The notes below the pieces were generated by a model. The model was not told the origin of the DNA. It was given only the letters and a program-made list of their open reading frames with translations, and ran no database searches. Shown piece after piece: positions 31,040-41,571 of a stretch of 64,000 nucleotides of DNA. The translations under genes were made by a program, and so were the position numbers. Source of the DNA: Cheiracanthium punctorium (lineage: Eukaryota > Arthropoda > Arachnida > Araneae > Cheiracanthiidae). Numbering within the stretch: position 1 is the stretch's first letter; every line of letters starts with the position of its first letter. The stretch is from assembly GCA_038373885.1 (NCBI GenBank), contig JAWZYV010016978.1, positions 558,001-622,000 of the forward strand, read 5' to 3'.

Positions 31040-31548
31040 AAATCACACGGCAGAAAAATCTCCTTTCTTTTTGCACAGTGACACGGATATCCTTCGTAAT
31101 TTTTTCTGGCTTACTGGCGTAAGCCGCTCTTCTGTACACAATTTATACTGTATAATATACCGTACAAACAAATTGTGACAATTCTGTACACAATTTAATA
31201 TTCTGTACACAATAACGTCTATTAAATTTTTCTTACACAATAATTCTTGCTTTCAAACGAATTTCTCGTCTAAATTTTTCTTGCTTACTGGCGAAAGTCA
31301 CGGTTCTGTAAATTTTTACACAGCAATTTCCTTGATATAACGAATCTCTCTTTTAAATCTTTTCTTCAAAAATTTCGAATACTGGCGTATTCGTGGTATC
31401 TTCTAATTACTTACGTATTTAACTAGTACCACCTAACTAATTCGAACTCATAATCCCAACTTCTGACACTATACCGTCATAAAAAACGAGAGAGACGAAT
31501 CTTTTTCTAAAAAACAAAAAAAAAGTATCGGGGACTATCCTTAAAACA
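31040..31548 (-). repeat. Probable proximal LTR/leader of the gypsy element
   Basis: On the minus strand it starts TGTTTTAAGGATAGTCCCC. The motif CTTACTGGCG(T/A)AAG recurs near 31108 and 31284 and TACTGGCGTATTCG at 31380. The 3' limit and the primer-binding site were not identified. Confidence 0.4.
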
Positions 31549-32383
31549 TCCTAACTAATATTATAAATGCGAAAGTGAGTTTGTTTGTTTGTTTGTTTAT
31601 GACGCTTTCACGCCTAAACCGCTGAATAAATTATGAGGAATTTTGGTTTTAGATATAGATGGGACCCTGGAGAAGGTTATAGGCTACTTAGAATTTTAGA
31701 TTTTTAATTACTTCTTTAATTATTAATTAAAAACCGTTTTTACGTTGCCATGCTTGGCGAGTTTCGCCCGTATCAAGTGATTCATGTTTTGAGCTAACGA
31801 GAATGCTATTACTTCAATGAAGAAGCACGTGCATCTGAAAAACTTTAAATAATGCAGAAATTATGCCAGTTTTATGCCAAATCTATCTATCTTTAATAAT
31901 AAAAATGAATGTTCTCCAGACAAATCTAAAAAAAATTAGAGCATGACTGGGCCCATGACTTCGGTAAAGTGATACCTGAGGCTCAGAAATTTTAATTACT
32001 TTTCTAACTATTAATTAAAAACCGTTTTATCGCCCGCACAAAATGATTTATGCTTTTGAAATAAAGCAGAAATTCTATTTGAAAAATCCCATGCATTTGG
32101 AGAACATAAATTAGTATGGAAATTATGTTCATTTAACGCCAAATTAAAAAGCATAAATAAAGAAAAGTGCACTTACGTATTATTCCGGCGGTCCGCCAAG
32201 ACGAGCGATTTTTTGCAGAGATAGATGACGGGCACATGAAATTATTAATGGTTTTGAATACGAGTGGCAACAGTTTGGCAACTCATTTGACGAAAAAACA
32301 GTTTGGCGGGAATGACCGCCGGGATAATACGTAAGTACCAACAAATGTCCAGATGTGTTTTTTAAAGTTCATAAATTTCCAAA
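31549..32383 (+). mobile_element. Helitron-type element, 5' end and tandem body
   Basis: It begins TCCTAACTAATATTATAAAT followed by GCGAAAGTGAGTTTG(TTTG)n, a recognised arthropod Helitron 5' signature. The 5' TC is preceded by A, as expected. Two ~285 bp units share TTTTAATTACTT and ATTAATTAAAAACCGTTTT. A second 5'-like TCTTTAATAATAAAAATG begins at 31890. The 3' hairpin/CTRR end was not found. Confidence 0.65.
32168..32338. mobile_element. Short MITE with 23-bp inverted ends
   Basis: ACTTACGTATTATTCCGGCG at the left pairs with CGCCGGGATAATACGTAAGT at the right. The length is ~170 bp, with no clear target duplication. It is inserted in the Helitron-like body. Confidence 0.75.
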
Positions 32384-33200
32384 TCTTACCAATAATATAA
32401 ATGTGTACGTTTATGTGTTGGGATGTTTTTGACTGAATCACACAAAAATGGTTGGAAAAATTTGTAATGAAGATAGCTTATGCCCTGGATTAATATACAG
32501 GCAACCTTTCAAGCATATAGCATAAATAATTCTTTTACAAAGACACTCAAAATAATTCTAATGCATTGCGCTCTATGGAAATTTTGTCGCTACTAAACCG
32601 ATTTTAAAACTTTTTTCACTGATTGAAAGTCCTAGATCTATATGGGGAATTGCTCTGTGTGGAATTTTCTAAGGGATCCTAGCCCGTATTTTTGCTAGGT
32701 TTTGGAAAAAAACACGGAAAACTGCGAGCGGCTAGGTCGACAGGCGTGATCGGGGTTTGAACCTGGCACCTCCCGCCTTCCAGTTTTGAGAGCAGAACCT
32801 CATAGATACTCGGGGGACCTTGAGTGTTATAGGCTACCTTTTATGCATATATCACAAATAGTTCTTTTACAGGGATACTCATAAGAATTACATTACGCTC
32901 AATGTGTATCTCTGTAAGTACTGAACCGACTTTTTTCACTTATAGTAAGCTACACTATTCTTGAGTATTATAGGCTAAAATTCATGCATGTAGCGCAAAT
33001 AGTTCCTTTAAAGGCATACTCAAAGTAATTCTAATACATTACGCTCTATGGGCATCTCTTTAACTACAGAACCGATTCTAAAACTTTTTCGCTAATAGAA
33101 ACCTGCACTATTCCTCATTAACATAGGCTGAAATTCATGCATATAGCATAAATATTTCTTTTACAAGAATACTCAAAACAGTTCGCAAATACTGTCCTAA
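32384..33200 (+). repeat. Helitron-like 5' end with ~155 bp tandem units
   Basis: It starts TCTTACCAATAATATAAATG. Units repeat ATTCATGCATATAGC, CTTTTACA..ATACTCAAA, ATTACGCTCTATGG and AACCGATTTTAAAACTTTTT near 32500, 32840, 32960 and 33120. A SINE (32650-32815) splits the array. Confidence 0.65.
32650..32815 (-). repeat. tRNA-derived SINE (family A)
   Basis: On the minus strand it has a head with ACTGGAAGGCGGGAGGTGCC and a B-box-like GGTTCAAACCCCG, followed by the family body (GTTTTCCGTG, AAAATACGGGCTAGGATCCC). It interrupts the tandem units. Confidence 0.7.
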
Positions 33201-33274
33201 CTGTCTCTATTCGCCAAGTGCCTGAAAAAAAATCTAAATTTAGTAATTCTGCATACTCTCTTATTTTAAATGAA

Positions 33275-33360
33275 GTATACTATATGCGGAAAAAACACTC
33301 AAATTACTGGTGTTAAACGATAAAGTAAATAAAAAACTTTGTAAAAAACACACATAAAAT
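33275..33360. repeat. Repeat shared with 12745-12830
   Basis: GGAAAAAACACTCAAATTAC, GTGTTAAACGATAAAGTAAA and ACACATAAAATGTTA match the segment inside the 2.4 kb hAT element. At the other copy a palindrome follows (ACACACAAAATGTTA mirrored by TAACATTTTATGTGTGT). Confidence 0.7.
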
Positions 33361-33511
33361 GTTATAGGTAAGAAGATACGTACGTTTCGACCAAAAATTG
33401 TTTTGGTCTTCGTCAGTCCAAGCCCTTCGTCACAAGGAACACAGGGAACTAACAAATAATATTTAAATGCAGTTTCTCTCGGGACCTAATTCTAAGGCCG
33501 ACGCGGACGAA

Positions 33512-33876
33512 CCCTAATAGCACAGATGGTTACAAAAGAGTCGCTGTGACGTCACGGAGGGTCACAATTGTCACAGGACTGTCACATACTACTCACATTG
33601 TGACTTGTGAGTGATGTGACTCTACTGTGTGGTCACTGTGAAGTTTATTTGTGACCAGTCACCAGGTGACGTCGCCGTGAAGTCACCATGTGACTAGCAT
33701 GTGATCGGTCGCTAAGTGACTCCACTGTGAAGTCACCACGTGACTAGTATGTGATCGGTTGCTCAGTAACTCCACTGCGAAGTCACCATGTGACTAGTAT
33801 GTGATTGGTCGCTCAGTGACTCCACTGTGAAGTCACTGTGTGACTATTTTGCGACTACTGATTTTTTTGGACTTCA
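33512..33876. repeat. GTGAC/GTCAC-rich satellite, copy 1
   Basis: A ~165 bp leader (CCCTAATAGCACAGATGG..., GTGACGTCACGGAGGGTCAC) is followed by four units of exactly 50 bp starting GTGAAGTCACC at 33677, 33727, 33777 and 33827. Dense GTGAC/GTCAC dyads give strong hairpin potential. Confidence 0.88.
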
Positions 33877-33879
33877 AAA

Positions 33880-34585
33880 TGACGTCACACTGGCCGCTTT
33901 TGCGACTTTGGATGCATACCCATTTTTTTCTAATATTTTGTGACAATTTCTTTCTTGAAACATTTAATAAATAAATCCGAAAATAGTAATTCAATAAAAC
34001 CTCGCAGTTATGTAGTAATGGAATTTAGTTTAATTTATTAACTTTTAAATTATTTCGTTTAAACAAGGCAATATTGTTTATAAAAAAATATTATTCTTAA
34101 AAATATTAGAGTTAAGTGTTCTAATCACAAGTGAAAACTAAGTATCTGTGAGTAAAATTAACAATTTCTTTCATATCCCCATGGCATATATGTTTCGATA
34201 GCATATGTAAGGTTTAAATTTCGGATGGGGGGAGGGACTATCCGGTATTTTCAACCTTATTGTTACTAGATTAAATACAAATGTCTCAAAATTGCTGTTT
34301 TTTAATAATTGCTTTAAGTTTTCAGATCCCCTCCCCCTTTAAATAAGTCTCTGGTATGTTTGAAATTTCCACTACGAAAAATTTGAGATGAAACTATGGG
34401 TCTAAGTCAAAAATACTTTATTTATTTTATCTAATGCATGTTTTTCCAATTAATTTTATTTATTTTTATATGAAATCCCTTTTAGGCAAAATATAGCAAA
34501 AATATAAATCTTATCCCTCACACCTTATATATCAAACCTCACATGTCGTACATTACAAATTTATGTTAACAAATTAATTACAATA
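33880..34585. other. AT-rich spacer, nothing recognised
   Basis: No coding frame, TIR or repeat that I can support. Confidence 0.5.
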
Positions 34586-34589
34586 ATCT

Positions 34590-35155
34590 TCAGCTGCCCA
34601 TCTGGGCACTGGGTTGGAATTTCAAGTGGATTTCGATCACGTGGGATCAGTGACGCACACAAGGGGGGGGGTACAGGGGGTCTGGAGCCCCTCCCCCAAT
34701 GTCTTTGATTTTATTTTCCGATTGATTATTATTTTGAGTAAATGTGAATAAAATAATTCCAAAAAAAGGTAGCAATAGTTTCAGTTCTAATAAATGAAAA
34801 AATAAAAATTTTCTATTTTTATTCCCCCTTCAAAAACGAATTGAAAGCAAACATACAACACCATTTTGTTCTCAAAACCGAAGAACTATTAATTTGCTTC
34901 CTATTGTACTGTGTAATGTAATCTGATGTAATTTTGTTCACAATGTTTTTAATTATTCTTAAGATTTTTGTAACGATATTATTTTAGCACAGTTTTAAGT
35001 TTTATCATAAATAAAAAAATACTTTGCCATAGCCACCATACAACACCCCCCCCCCCCTGCTCAAACATTGTTTAACCGGGTTACTATTTTGATTTGCCTA
35101 AGTTTGTGTGCATGCATACATGATTTTTATAACCTCAGAGTGGGAGATTATCATT
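34590..35155. other. Repeat fragment and a possible hAT-like end
   Basis: 34590-34650 matches 25425-25495. At 34650 CAGTGACGCACAC followed by a G9 run and GGAGCCCCTCCCCC looks like a hAT-type terminus. A C13 run lies at about 35046. No partner end was found. Confidence 0.35.
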
Positions 35156-35862
35156 AGTGTAATAGTCCAGTTATTTGGTAGTTTTACCTGGAAAGTTTTC
35201 TGGAAGTTTTGAAAATTAGCAATTTTATAGATTTCGATGTGCTCTTTCCGAATTTGAACTTTGCCCCCTCGTATCTTTGCCGCTCGTGCCGCCATGTTCG
35301 AAAAATGGCGCCTAAAAGCAGTTTTTTGACAATATCTCCTTTCCTACACATTTCATGAAAAGAACAATTACAAAAAAAGAAACTAGTGAAAATTTCCTAC
35401 AATTTATGTAATTCCTTTTTTTTTCATAAAATCAGTAGTTTTGGCGTACGAGCGCCACAAAGTGTAGTTCAATTTGCTCTTTGGCCACAAAACTCATTTC
35501 CACACCACCTTGTGAGTTAGAGTAAGCGGCGCGTTTTTTTTGTTTGTTTGGGGGGGGGAATCCCCAGTAGGCCTAATCCACGTGCATTTAAGCAAAATTT
35601 AGCGTATTCTCCTTCGCTTCGCTGTTCTTGATGGACCAAGTATTGCGAGTTTATTGTCCGTAGTACCGATCGAAATATCACAGCCCAAAATTTCTTCCAC
35701 ATCACCTGCGACGGGATTATCAGTTTCATCGCAATCTTCTTCGTTCTCGAATTCATCATACGTTTGCTAGAAAATAGTCTCCGATTCTTTCTCTTCAATG
35801 CCATCTTGTAATGGAACTTGCGACTTATCACAGGTACCATTGCAATTCGTGTACCATATACT

Positions 35863-36290
35863 TTAGGACTTCAGGAATACCATTCCTGAAGTCCACTTGG
35901 AAAGCACGCTTTCCTTGACCCCTCGTCCACGAATAAGGCCGCCAAGACATTTCATCGTCCTCATCAGCGATTGTTCAATTGTCATATCTGACCACGTACC
36001 ACACCAAAATTTATCGGAAAGTCTAATTATAAAGTATCCTTTAGTTGTGAAAAGTTCGTATTCTTCAGCTGTCATTCTTTCTATGAAATCAAGCATAGCT
36101 TGCAAATATAAATGGCCAGATTTTGCATATAAGAAGTGCCACTGACATGAAAATAAGGCATCATTTTCTGGACAGTGTCATGATGTAAATTCCAGTTGCC
36201 CATTCTTACTGCATCGATGAATTGTTTTACAAGTGTAACCATTCGGAAATATTGCACCCAAAATTTCGCCATAGACCCACGTTGTTCCAA
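35863..36290 (-). pseudogene. Conserved protein core of the unclassified element
   Basis: Two minus-strand frames (36081-36290 and 35863-36105) belong together, separated by a one-base loss near 36136. The first reads FWVQYFRMVTLVKQFID and WNLHHDTVQKMMPYFHVSG. The second reads LDFIERMTAEEYELFTTKG, then FWCGTWSDMTIEQSLMR and GLIRGRGVKESVLSKW. From memory, this pattern (WNLH...MLPYFH, W-x-D-M-x-IEQ-x-LMR, GL-x-RGRG) recurs in many invertebrate hypothetical proteins. I cannot name a Pfam family or an enzymatic role. The N-terminal part is missing at the inversion joint. The frame is followed by a stop just after KWTSGMVF. Confidence 0.65.
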
Positions 36291-36334
36291 TTTAACCAGT
36301 TCAGTGGTATGGGAATGAACAAAATGCAGAGCAA

Positions 36335-36756
36335 TGGGGGTGGAAAAGAAACAAGGACGAGCTAATTCCAGTCACCAAACTCGACCCCCCAGCTCCGGAA
36401 AGCTTGTTAAAACTTATTTCTTCCAAATGCAGAAAGAGACGTCAGAAAGCCTGTGAGTCAGAAAGGCTGGGTTAAAGTGCTCCGTTATATGCATGAATTG
36501 CAATAGTACCTGTAATAACTCGCAAGTTCTATTATAAGATAGCGATGAAGAGGAAGAATCTATGACTATTTTCGAGCAAACGTATGATGAAATCGAGAGC
36601 GAAGAGGATTGCGATGAAGCTCATAATCCCATCGCGGCTGATGTGGAGGAAATTTCGGGCTGTGACATTTCGATCGGTACTAGTGGACAAGGAACTCGCA
36701 ATACTTGGTCCATCAAGAACAGTGAAGCGGAGGAGAATACGCTAAATTTTGGATAA
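36335..36756 (+). pseudogene. Cys-rich C-terminal segment and acidic tail of the same element
   Basis: The plus strand reads WGWKRNKDELIPVTKLDPPA and PESLLKLISSKCRKR; then, one base shifted near 36474, LKCSVICMNCNSTC, a C-x4-C-x2-C-x4-C type cluster; then a stop and the acidic tail frame 36562-36756 (EQTYDEIESEEDCDE, CDISIGTSG). The left arm has the same acidic tail (35550-35820, minus) but not the Cys-rich part. A Cys-rich end next to a WGW block is a recurrent feature of this protein family, again from memory. Confidence 0.6.
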
Positions 36757-36800
36757 GTTAAATGCACGTGGATTACGCCTAATGGGGAACACCCCCCCCC

Positions 36801-36832
<32 letters not shown>

Positions 36833-37444
36833 GCGCCACTTACTCTACCTCACAAGGTGGTGTGGAAATGAGTTTTTTGGCCAAAACGCAAACTGAATTA
36901 CACTTCGCGGTGCTCGTACGCCAAAACTATTGATTTTACGAAAAAAAGATTATTAAATAATTTGTAGGAAATTTTCCCTAGTTTCTTTTTTTTGTAACTG
37001 TTTTTTTCGTGAAATGAGTAGGAAAGGAGATATTGTCAAAAAACTGCTTTTAGGCGCCATTTTTCGAACATGGCGGCGCGAGCGGCACAGATACGAGGTG
37101 GCAAAGTTTAAATTCGGAAAGGGCAGATCGAAATCTATAAAAATGCTATTTTCAAAACTCCCGGAAAACTTTCCAGCTAACCCCCTTTTTTTAAACAAAT
37201 GACGGGACTATAATCTTATTTACATTTTCACGAGTCAAACAGACAAACAGAGAAACAAACAAAAAACTAATCAATGTTACAGTTTTTACTGAATTTAAGT
37301 ATTTTATTTAATTTATCAGAATTCTTAAAGACACGAACCTTTTATTTCATATTTAATATCAAGTGTTTTTTTATAGTAGTGAAATATTTTATGTTCCCAG
37401 AACATTAAATCTCTGAATTAATTTGATATTAGAAAAATTGTGTA

Positions 37445-37895
37445 ATATATGAAAGTTATGAACGAAAGTGCGTGAGCAGAAGGATAACCTTTATGTTAAA
37501 AATGAAAAATCTGTGGTTATTTTCTCGGTTTATGGTAATGGGTTCGACTCATTGTTATATACAACTGAATTTAACAGTAATAGAGACTGGAAAAGTTGCC
37601 CCCCCCCAGCCAAAAATCCAGTGTGCGCACCTGCGGGGGATGTTTGCAGTAAGTTTTTGTGCAAGTTATGAGAGTCCTAATGTCGCTATAGTGTCTGCTT
37701 CTGGAGAGCCCTTGAAACACTCAGGGGTTTATTCATTCTATAATGTCAGAACTGCACATTATCAGAGGTCTATAGCTGTTTATCGACTTTACAAGACCGC
37801 TCAGATAGAGGTTATGGGAGAGATTCAAGTATTGATTGGTAAAGAAAGCAAAGGAGCCTCACACACACATATATATAAGTTCTATTAAATATTTA
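37445..37895 (+). repeat. Dispersed repeat of unknown class, copy 2
   Basis: 37645-37895 matches 25500-25745 at roughly three bases in four. A 138-residue plus frame (37472-37888) spans it. The counterpart frame in copy 1 is only partly preserved, so coding is possible but unproven. Confidence 0.6.
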
Positions 37896-37899
37896 GACA

Positions 37900-39570
37900 A
37901 CGTCACAATTCATTATGGCTTTCTGAAAATGATCTTCAAATGCCTCGTTTTATACTAGAGCTGCACTTGCGCAATCCCTGGGACATAGCGAGCGTAAAAA
38001 CCGAAATCATAAAGACTTTTCAGCTGTGCCTGAAAGTGTTGAAAATAAATAAAATAAATATTTCTAAACACGCAAATAATAAGTTCCTCTACTTTACATG
38101 CTGAATGTCTTCATACGTCAGCACCTCTCAAAAATACACAAATTCGCAGTCATCAGTGTATGATTTATATTAAAAACTTATTTGAACAGTACAAAAGCTT
38201 GTAATAAATAACATGATTCTTCATTTCCTCAAAGTCAAGGTCAAAACAGCAAACATGTTGCTACTTCTGCAAACAAATCAACTAATATTCATTTTTTTTT
38301 TTTTTTTTTTTTTTTGGAGGAGAGTTCACGACCAATTTTATTTTCTACCATTTTCACATGCAGCCATCGTTCAGATTTATCTTTCGTTTTGGCGGTATCT
38401 GCTACCAGCGACTTATGTGTTGATTAATGGTTCCACTAAAAAGCAGAAAAACATGCCATATTTGTCTTTTTGAGAATATATCCATCTGTAGGAGCAAAAT
38501 GCTCGTTCGCGGTGAATTATTAAGAGAAAACACCTTTAACTCGCGAGTCAAAGATGAATTGAGCCATCCCTTCGAAATCGTGACTGAGGCATTTTGCTGT
38601 CCGCTGAAAGTTTAAACTGACAAAACATTTGCTGGTTATGATTCAGGGTGTCTCGTGAATAATGCTTTCGGAATTCATCCAGCTTCCCGATACCCATACA
38701 TCAAAGCGTCTTGTCATTGTCCAGAGCGTGGGCCGATTTCCATTTACTGATATGAGGTCTATTAAAATGATTTGTAGCCGTGTTCCTTGTTTCATTTCGC
38801 GAGTTAGGTGCATACTCCTACTCATGCCTCAGAAAAAAGAAGGGTTTCTTTCTCTGTTCTGTTCTTGGATAATGGCTGGACCTTGCTTCTTTGTTGCGTT
38901 TCGAGATTTATCTTATGGGATATGCGATTGGGTCCTGCCTCGCAGGGATGCTCAGCGAGTGATCTTAATTTAAAATTTATCGGTAATTTAAATCCTTTCC
39001 CTTTCCCGTGGCTAGAACGATTCGTTTTGCACCCGACCTTACACCTGTACCTTCATGCTAAATGGCATTATGCAGCAGTTAGAACGTGTGTGACCTCATG
39101 TAATAATGCAGTTGCATGCATAACTCGTAAGTTGAAAGAGAAACCAAAATCCACCAGGCTGGCTGAAGTAGCAACCGCGACAAATTTCAACGAATTATAG
39201 TCACAAATAACGCTAACATCCCAGTAATAAAATCAGACAGATGGCAGAAGGATTTCTTAAAAAAATTTAGCCTTCCTTGCAAAGCCCAATTTTTAATATT
39301 ACCTTACAAAATGGCAGTTGAATTGATAGATTGAAAACCGAAGTACTTGCAATTAATATTGTATATTCTACTTTGGCTGGCCATTTCGCGAAGTGGCTTG
39401 AAGCGATATTTCGGGAGACAATGTGATTTTGGATCTTTAGCATTAGGTCTGTGGAGCAGAAAAAGACTAAGGATACCCCTTAAAGGTAGTTGAAAAATGG
39501 ATTACTCAATTTGCCTTTTATTCATACAAGTTATGCAACGCATTTTCTCAAGATATAATTCGTCATTTTG
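37900..39570. other. Spacer with a possible element end at 38645
   Basis: Mostly unassigned, with a T21 run near 38291. ATTCAGGGTGTCTCGTGAAT at 38641-38660 looks like the CAGGGTGT-type terminus of some arthropod DNA elements. Several frames of 60-130 residues at 38640-39200 overlap on both strands without recognisable motifs. Confidence 0.3.
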
Positions 39571-40062
39571 AAGCAGTGCACAGTAAAAAAAATCAGAAAC
39601 ATTACATACTTATAGCGGAAAGGTTTCCGAAAGTATAGCGTAACCTACCGATGCTCTGTACTCGAACTCGCGATTTCGGAAACAAAACCCATATTTCGGG
39701 GTAAAGTATTTACGGGGAAAAGGAAATCTATTTTTGGGACTTCGCGCGCATGCGTCAAGTGCCAAGAGACAGAGGGATAAGAGCAGACTTCGTGCGATTA
39801 CACGATCATCTGTAATCGATTACAAGAAATGATATGGATTGCGATTAAAATTACTAACAATTTCCCAAAAAATTATGACTAATGTAGGTTAATTTAGTAA
39901 AATATCAGTAATTTTGATGTCAAAGAAATCAAATATCAAAAGAATTCTATGATAATGCAATTTTATCATAGCATTTTTGTGAAATTTGTTAAATATTATT
40001 TTAGTCATCGATTGCAGTCGATTGTAATCGGCACGAAGTCTGGATAAGAGTGAACGCGTCTT

Positions 40063-40395
40063 CCCTAATAGCACAGATGGTCACAAAAGAGTCGCTGTGA
40101 CGTCACAGAGGGTCACAATTGTCACAGGACTGTCACATTGTAACTTCTTGCACAGCCCGATTATGACCAACAGGGTCCCCGGGCATTGATGAATTGGGGG
40201 TCCCCGTCTATAAAATTTGTTTTCTTTTTCATAACATTTTGACATATTTCAGAACAACATTTGAAGCTGGGGGCCCTGGGCAAAGTCCCGATTTGCCCAT
40301 GCGATAATAAGGGTCTGGTAACTTGTGAGTGATGTAACTTCATTGTGTGGTCACAGTGAAGTTTATTTGTGACCAGTCACCAGGTGACGTAGCCG
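40063..40395. repeat. GTGAC/GTCAC-rich satellite leader, copy 2, interrupted
   Basis: It matches 33512-33680 closely (CCCTAATAGCACAGATGG, CTGTGACGTCAC, TTATTTGTGACCAGTCACCA). It lacks the 50-bp units and is split by a MITE at 40148-40317. Confidence 0.88.
40148..40317. mobile_element. MITE in the satellite, with related empty site in window
   Basis: Flanks GTAACTTC (40140-40147) and GTAACTTG (40318-40325) are an 8-bp duplication with one mismatch. The uninterrupted counterpart at 33600 reads CATTGTGACTTGTGAG. The ends resemble each other and the element at 56987-57640 (ACAGCCCGATTATGACCAAC; GGGCCCTGGGCAAAGTCCCG). Confidence 0.85.
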
Positions 40396-41403
40396 GATGA
40401 ATACTTAAATAAAACAGCACATTATCTCCTGAAAATAATTTATGTGGAAGAAAAAAAAATTAAGATTTTTAATTTATATTTATTAATGCGTTAATTATTC
40501 TCCTCCCTGTCTCCTTTCTCTCCATTTACAAAATACTTCAAAAAATTTTAAGTTTCCAAAACAAGCCGTACCACAACAGCAGTTAGTTTACTTTTAAAGC
40601 AAAATCCGGCAAGAGAATCATAGCGTCGCGGTAACGTGCTGTCTTATGGGCCCGTCTGTCTTCGGTTCGATTCTGCTGATCGCTGCTCCTGCGCACTCCT
40701 TGAGTTAGTTTGGTGCTGCCATCTAGTTGATGTTACTTGAAACGGTTCATCTAGTGCATGTTACTTTTTCTGAAAAACTCAGAAAGGTTACTCGTTAATT
40801 CGGAAACCTTTCCGAAATACACGGAAAGGTTACTCAATATTTTACCAAAATATAGAGAAACGTTACCCATCTTTTCCAGAAACCTTACCTAAAATGCAGG
40901 AAAATAGGTAAATATGTTTCCGACATATGCAGAAATGTTTCTAAATACTTTACCCGCATGGTTCGGAAATGTTTCCGGAATTTTAAACTACAAGAGCTGC
41001 CCCATTTTTTGGGGTAACGTTTCCGAATTTTTTTTTTTTTTTTACCGTGGACCGATCAGAACTGGAGCCTGGGGCAAGATGCCTTTTTGCCAAGCCTGGT
41101 TTCCAAGCCTGGCAACCATTAGGCTTATTTTTTCAGTTTTTGATCAATATCTTCTAAAATAATTGGAATTTCAAAATTTAAGTCAGCCTGTCGGCTTCCC
41201 CGGAATTTTCCGAATCCTTGGACACCTTCGTTGAAACTCAAATCCCCACGGTTTCGGAGGAGATGGCAGAGCAAGCTTTTGACAGCGGCAGTGGCCGTTA
41301 CTTTTTTCTAAAAATAGAGAGATATTACGTCTAAGAATTTTATAATACTTTTTGCATTACGACACTTTTTTAAAAGTATACTATATTTTCTCATGTTCAG
41401 TAT

Positions 41404-41563
41404 TAGGGATGGACGCGAGACGAAAAATAGGCGTCTCGGAAGACAGTCTGAAGCTTTGTCTCGTCTCGCAAACTGCGTATCGCAAAGTTTAAAATGTTTA
41501 TTTTGTCTCGCAAAAAATTTGTAAATCTCTGTCTAGCGAAAAATTGTCTCTTATCCATCCCTT
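41404..41563. mobile_element. MITE, TAGGGATGGACGCGAGAC family, copy 2
   Basis: A 160 bp element with an exact 8-bp duplication TTCAGTAT (41396-41403, 41564-41571). Ends TAGGGATGGACGCGAGACG and the inverted CTTATCCATCCCTT. The interior repeats GTCTCGCAAA motifs. hAT-like by duplication length. Confidence 0.9.
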
Positions 41564-41571
41564 TTCAGTAT

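Larger units (their letters stand above)
27060..31548 (-). mobile_element. Ty3/gypsy LTR-retrotransposon remnant, Gmr1-like domain order
   Basis: Coding remnants on the minus strand appear in the order Gag (30743 to ~30340), protease (to 30066, resuming 29206-29080), linker and integrase (28900-27060). Protease and integrase are separated by only ~200 bases, with no reverse transcriptase or RNase H, and coding-like sequence continues beyond the integrase C terminus. This fits the Gmr1-like lineage, where integrase precedes reverse transcriptase. The downstream part is missing here, replaced by array D. The proximal LTR would start at 31548 with TGTTTTAAGG (minus strand). Frameshifts and stops are frequent. 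A hAT element, a MITE of the CAGGGCCGTA type, a second MITE and a SINE fragment interrupt it. Confidence 0.8.
35159..37213. mobile_element. Head-to-head inverted pair of an unclassified element
   Basis: Arms at 35159-35840 and 36500-37213 are inverted copies. From the outside in they share CTGGAAAGTTTTC, TATAGATTTCGATNTGC, AACATGGCGGC, GGCGCCATTTTTCGAA, AAGGAGATATTGTCAAAAAA, CACAAGGTGGTGTGGAAATG and ACGTGGATTA-type blocks. Both arms run from the C-terminal coding end outward through the 3' non-coding region, so this is two 3' halves meeting near 36295, not a simple TIR element. The left half keeps a protein core and the right half keeps a Cys-rich segment the left has lost. Confidence 0.8.
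39578..41049. mobile_element. DNA element with CACAGTAAAAAAA ends, hosting other repeats
   Basis: Left CACAGTAAAAAAAATCAGAA and inverted right CACGGTAAAAAAAAAAAAAA followed by TTCGGAAACGTTAC match over ~27 bp allowing for the A run. Degenerate CGGAAAGGTTAC motifs fill 40740-41030. The satellite copy at 40063 and its MITE lie inside. No target duplication is readable. Confidence 0.5.

Noticed and set aside
33677..33876. CRISPR-like regular spacing of 50-bp repeats
   Set aside because: The units are contiguous tandem copies without unique spacers, in clearly eukaryotic DNA.
38808..39200. 130-residue plus frame
   Set aside because: It overlaps several frames on both strands, contains no motif I recognise, and lies beside a possible transposon end.
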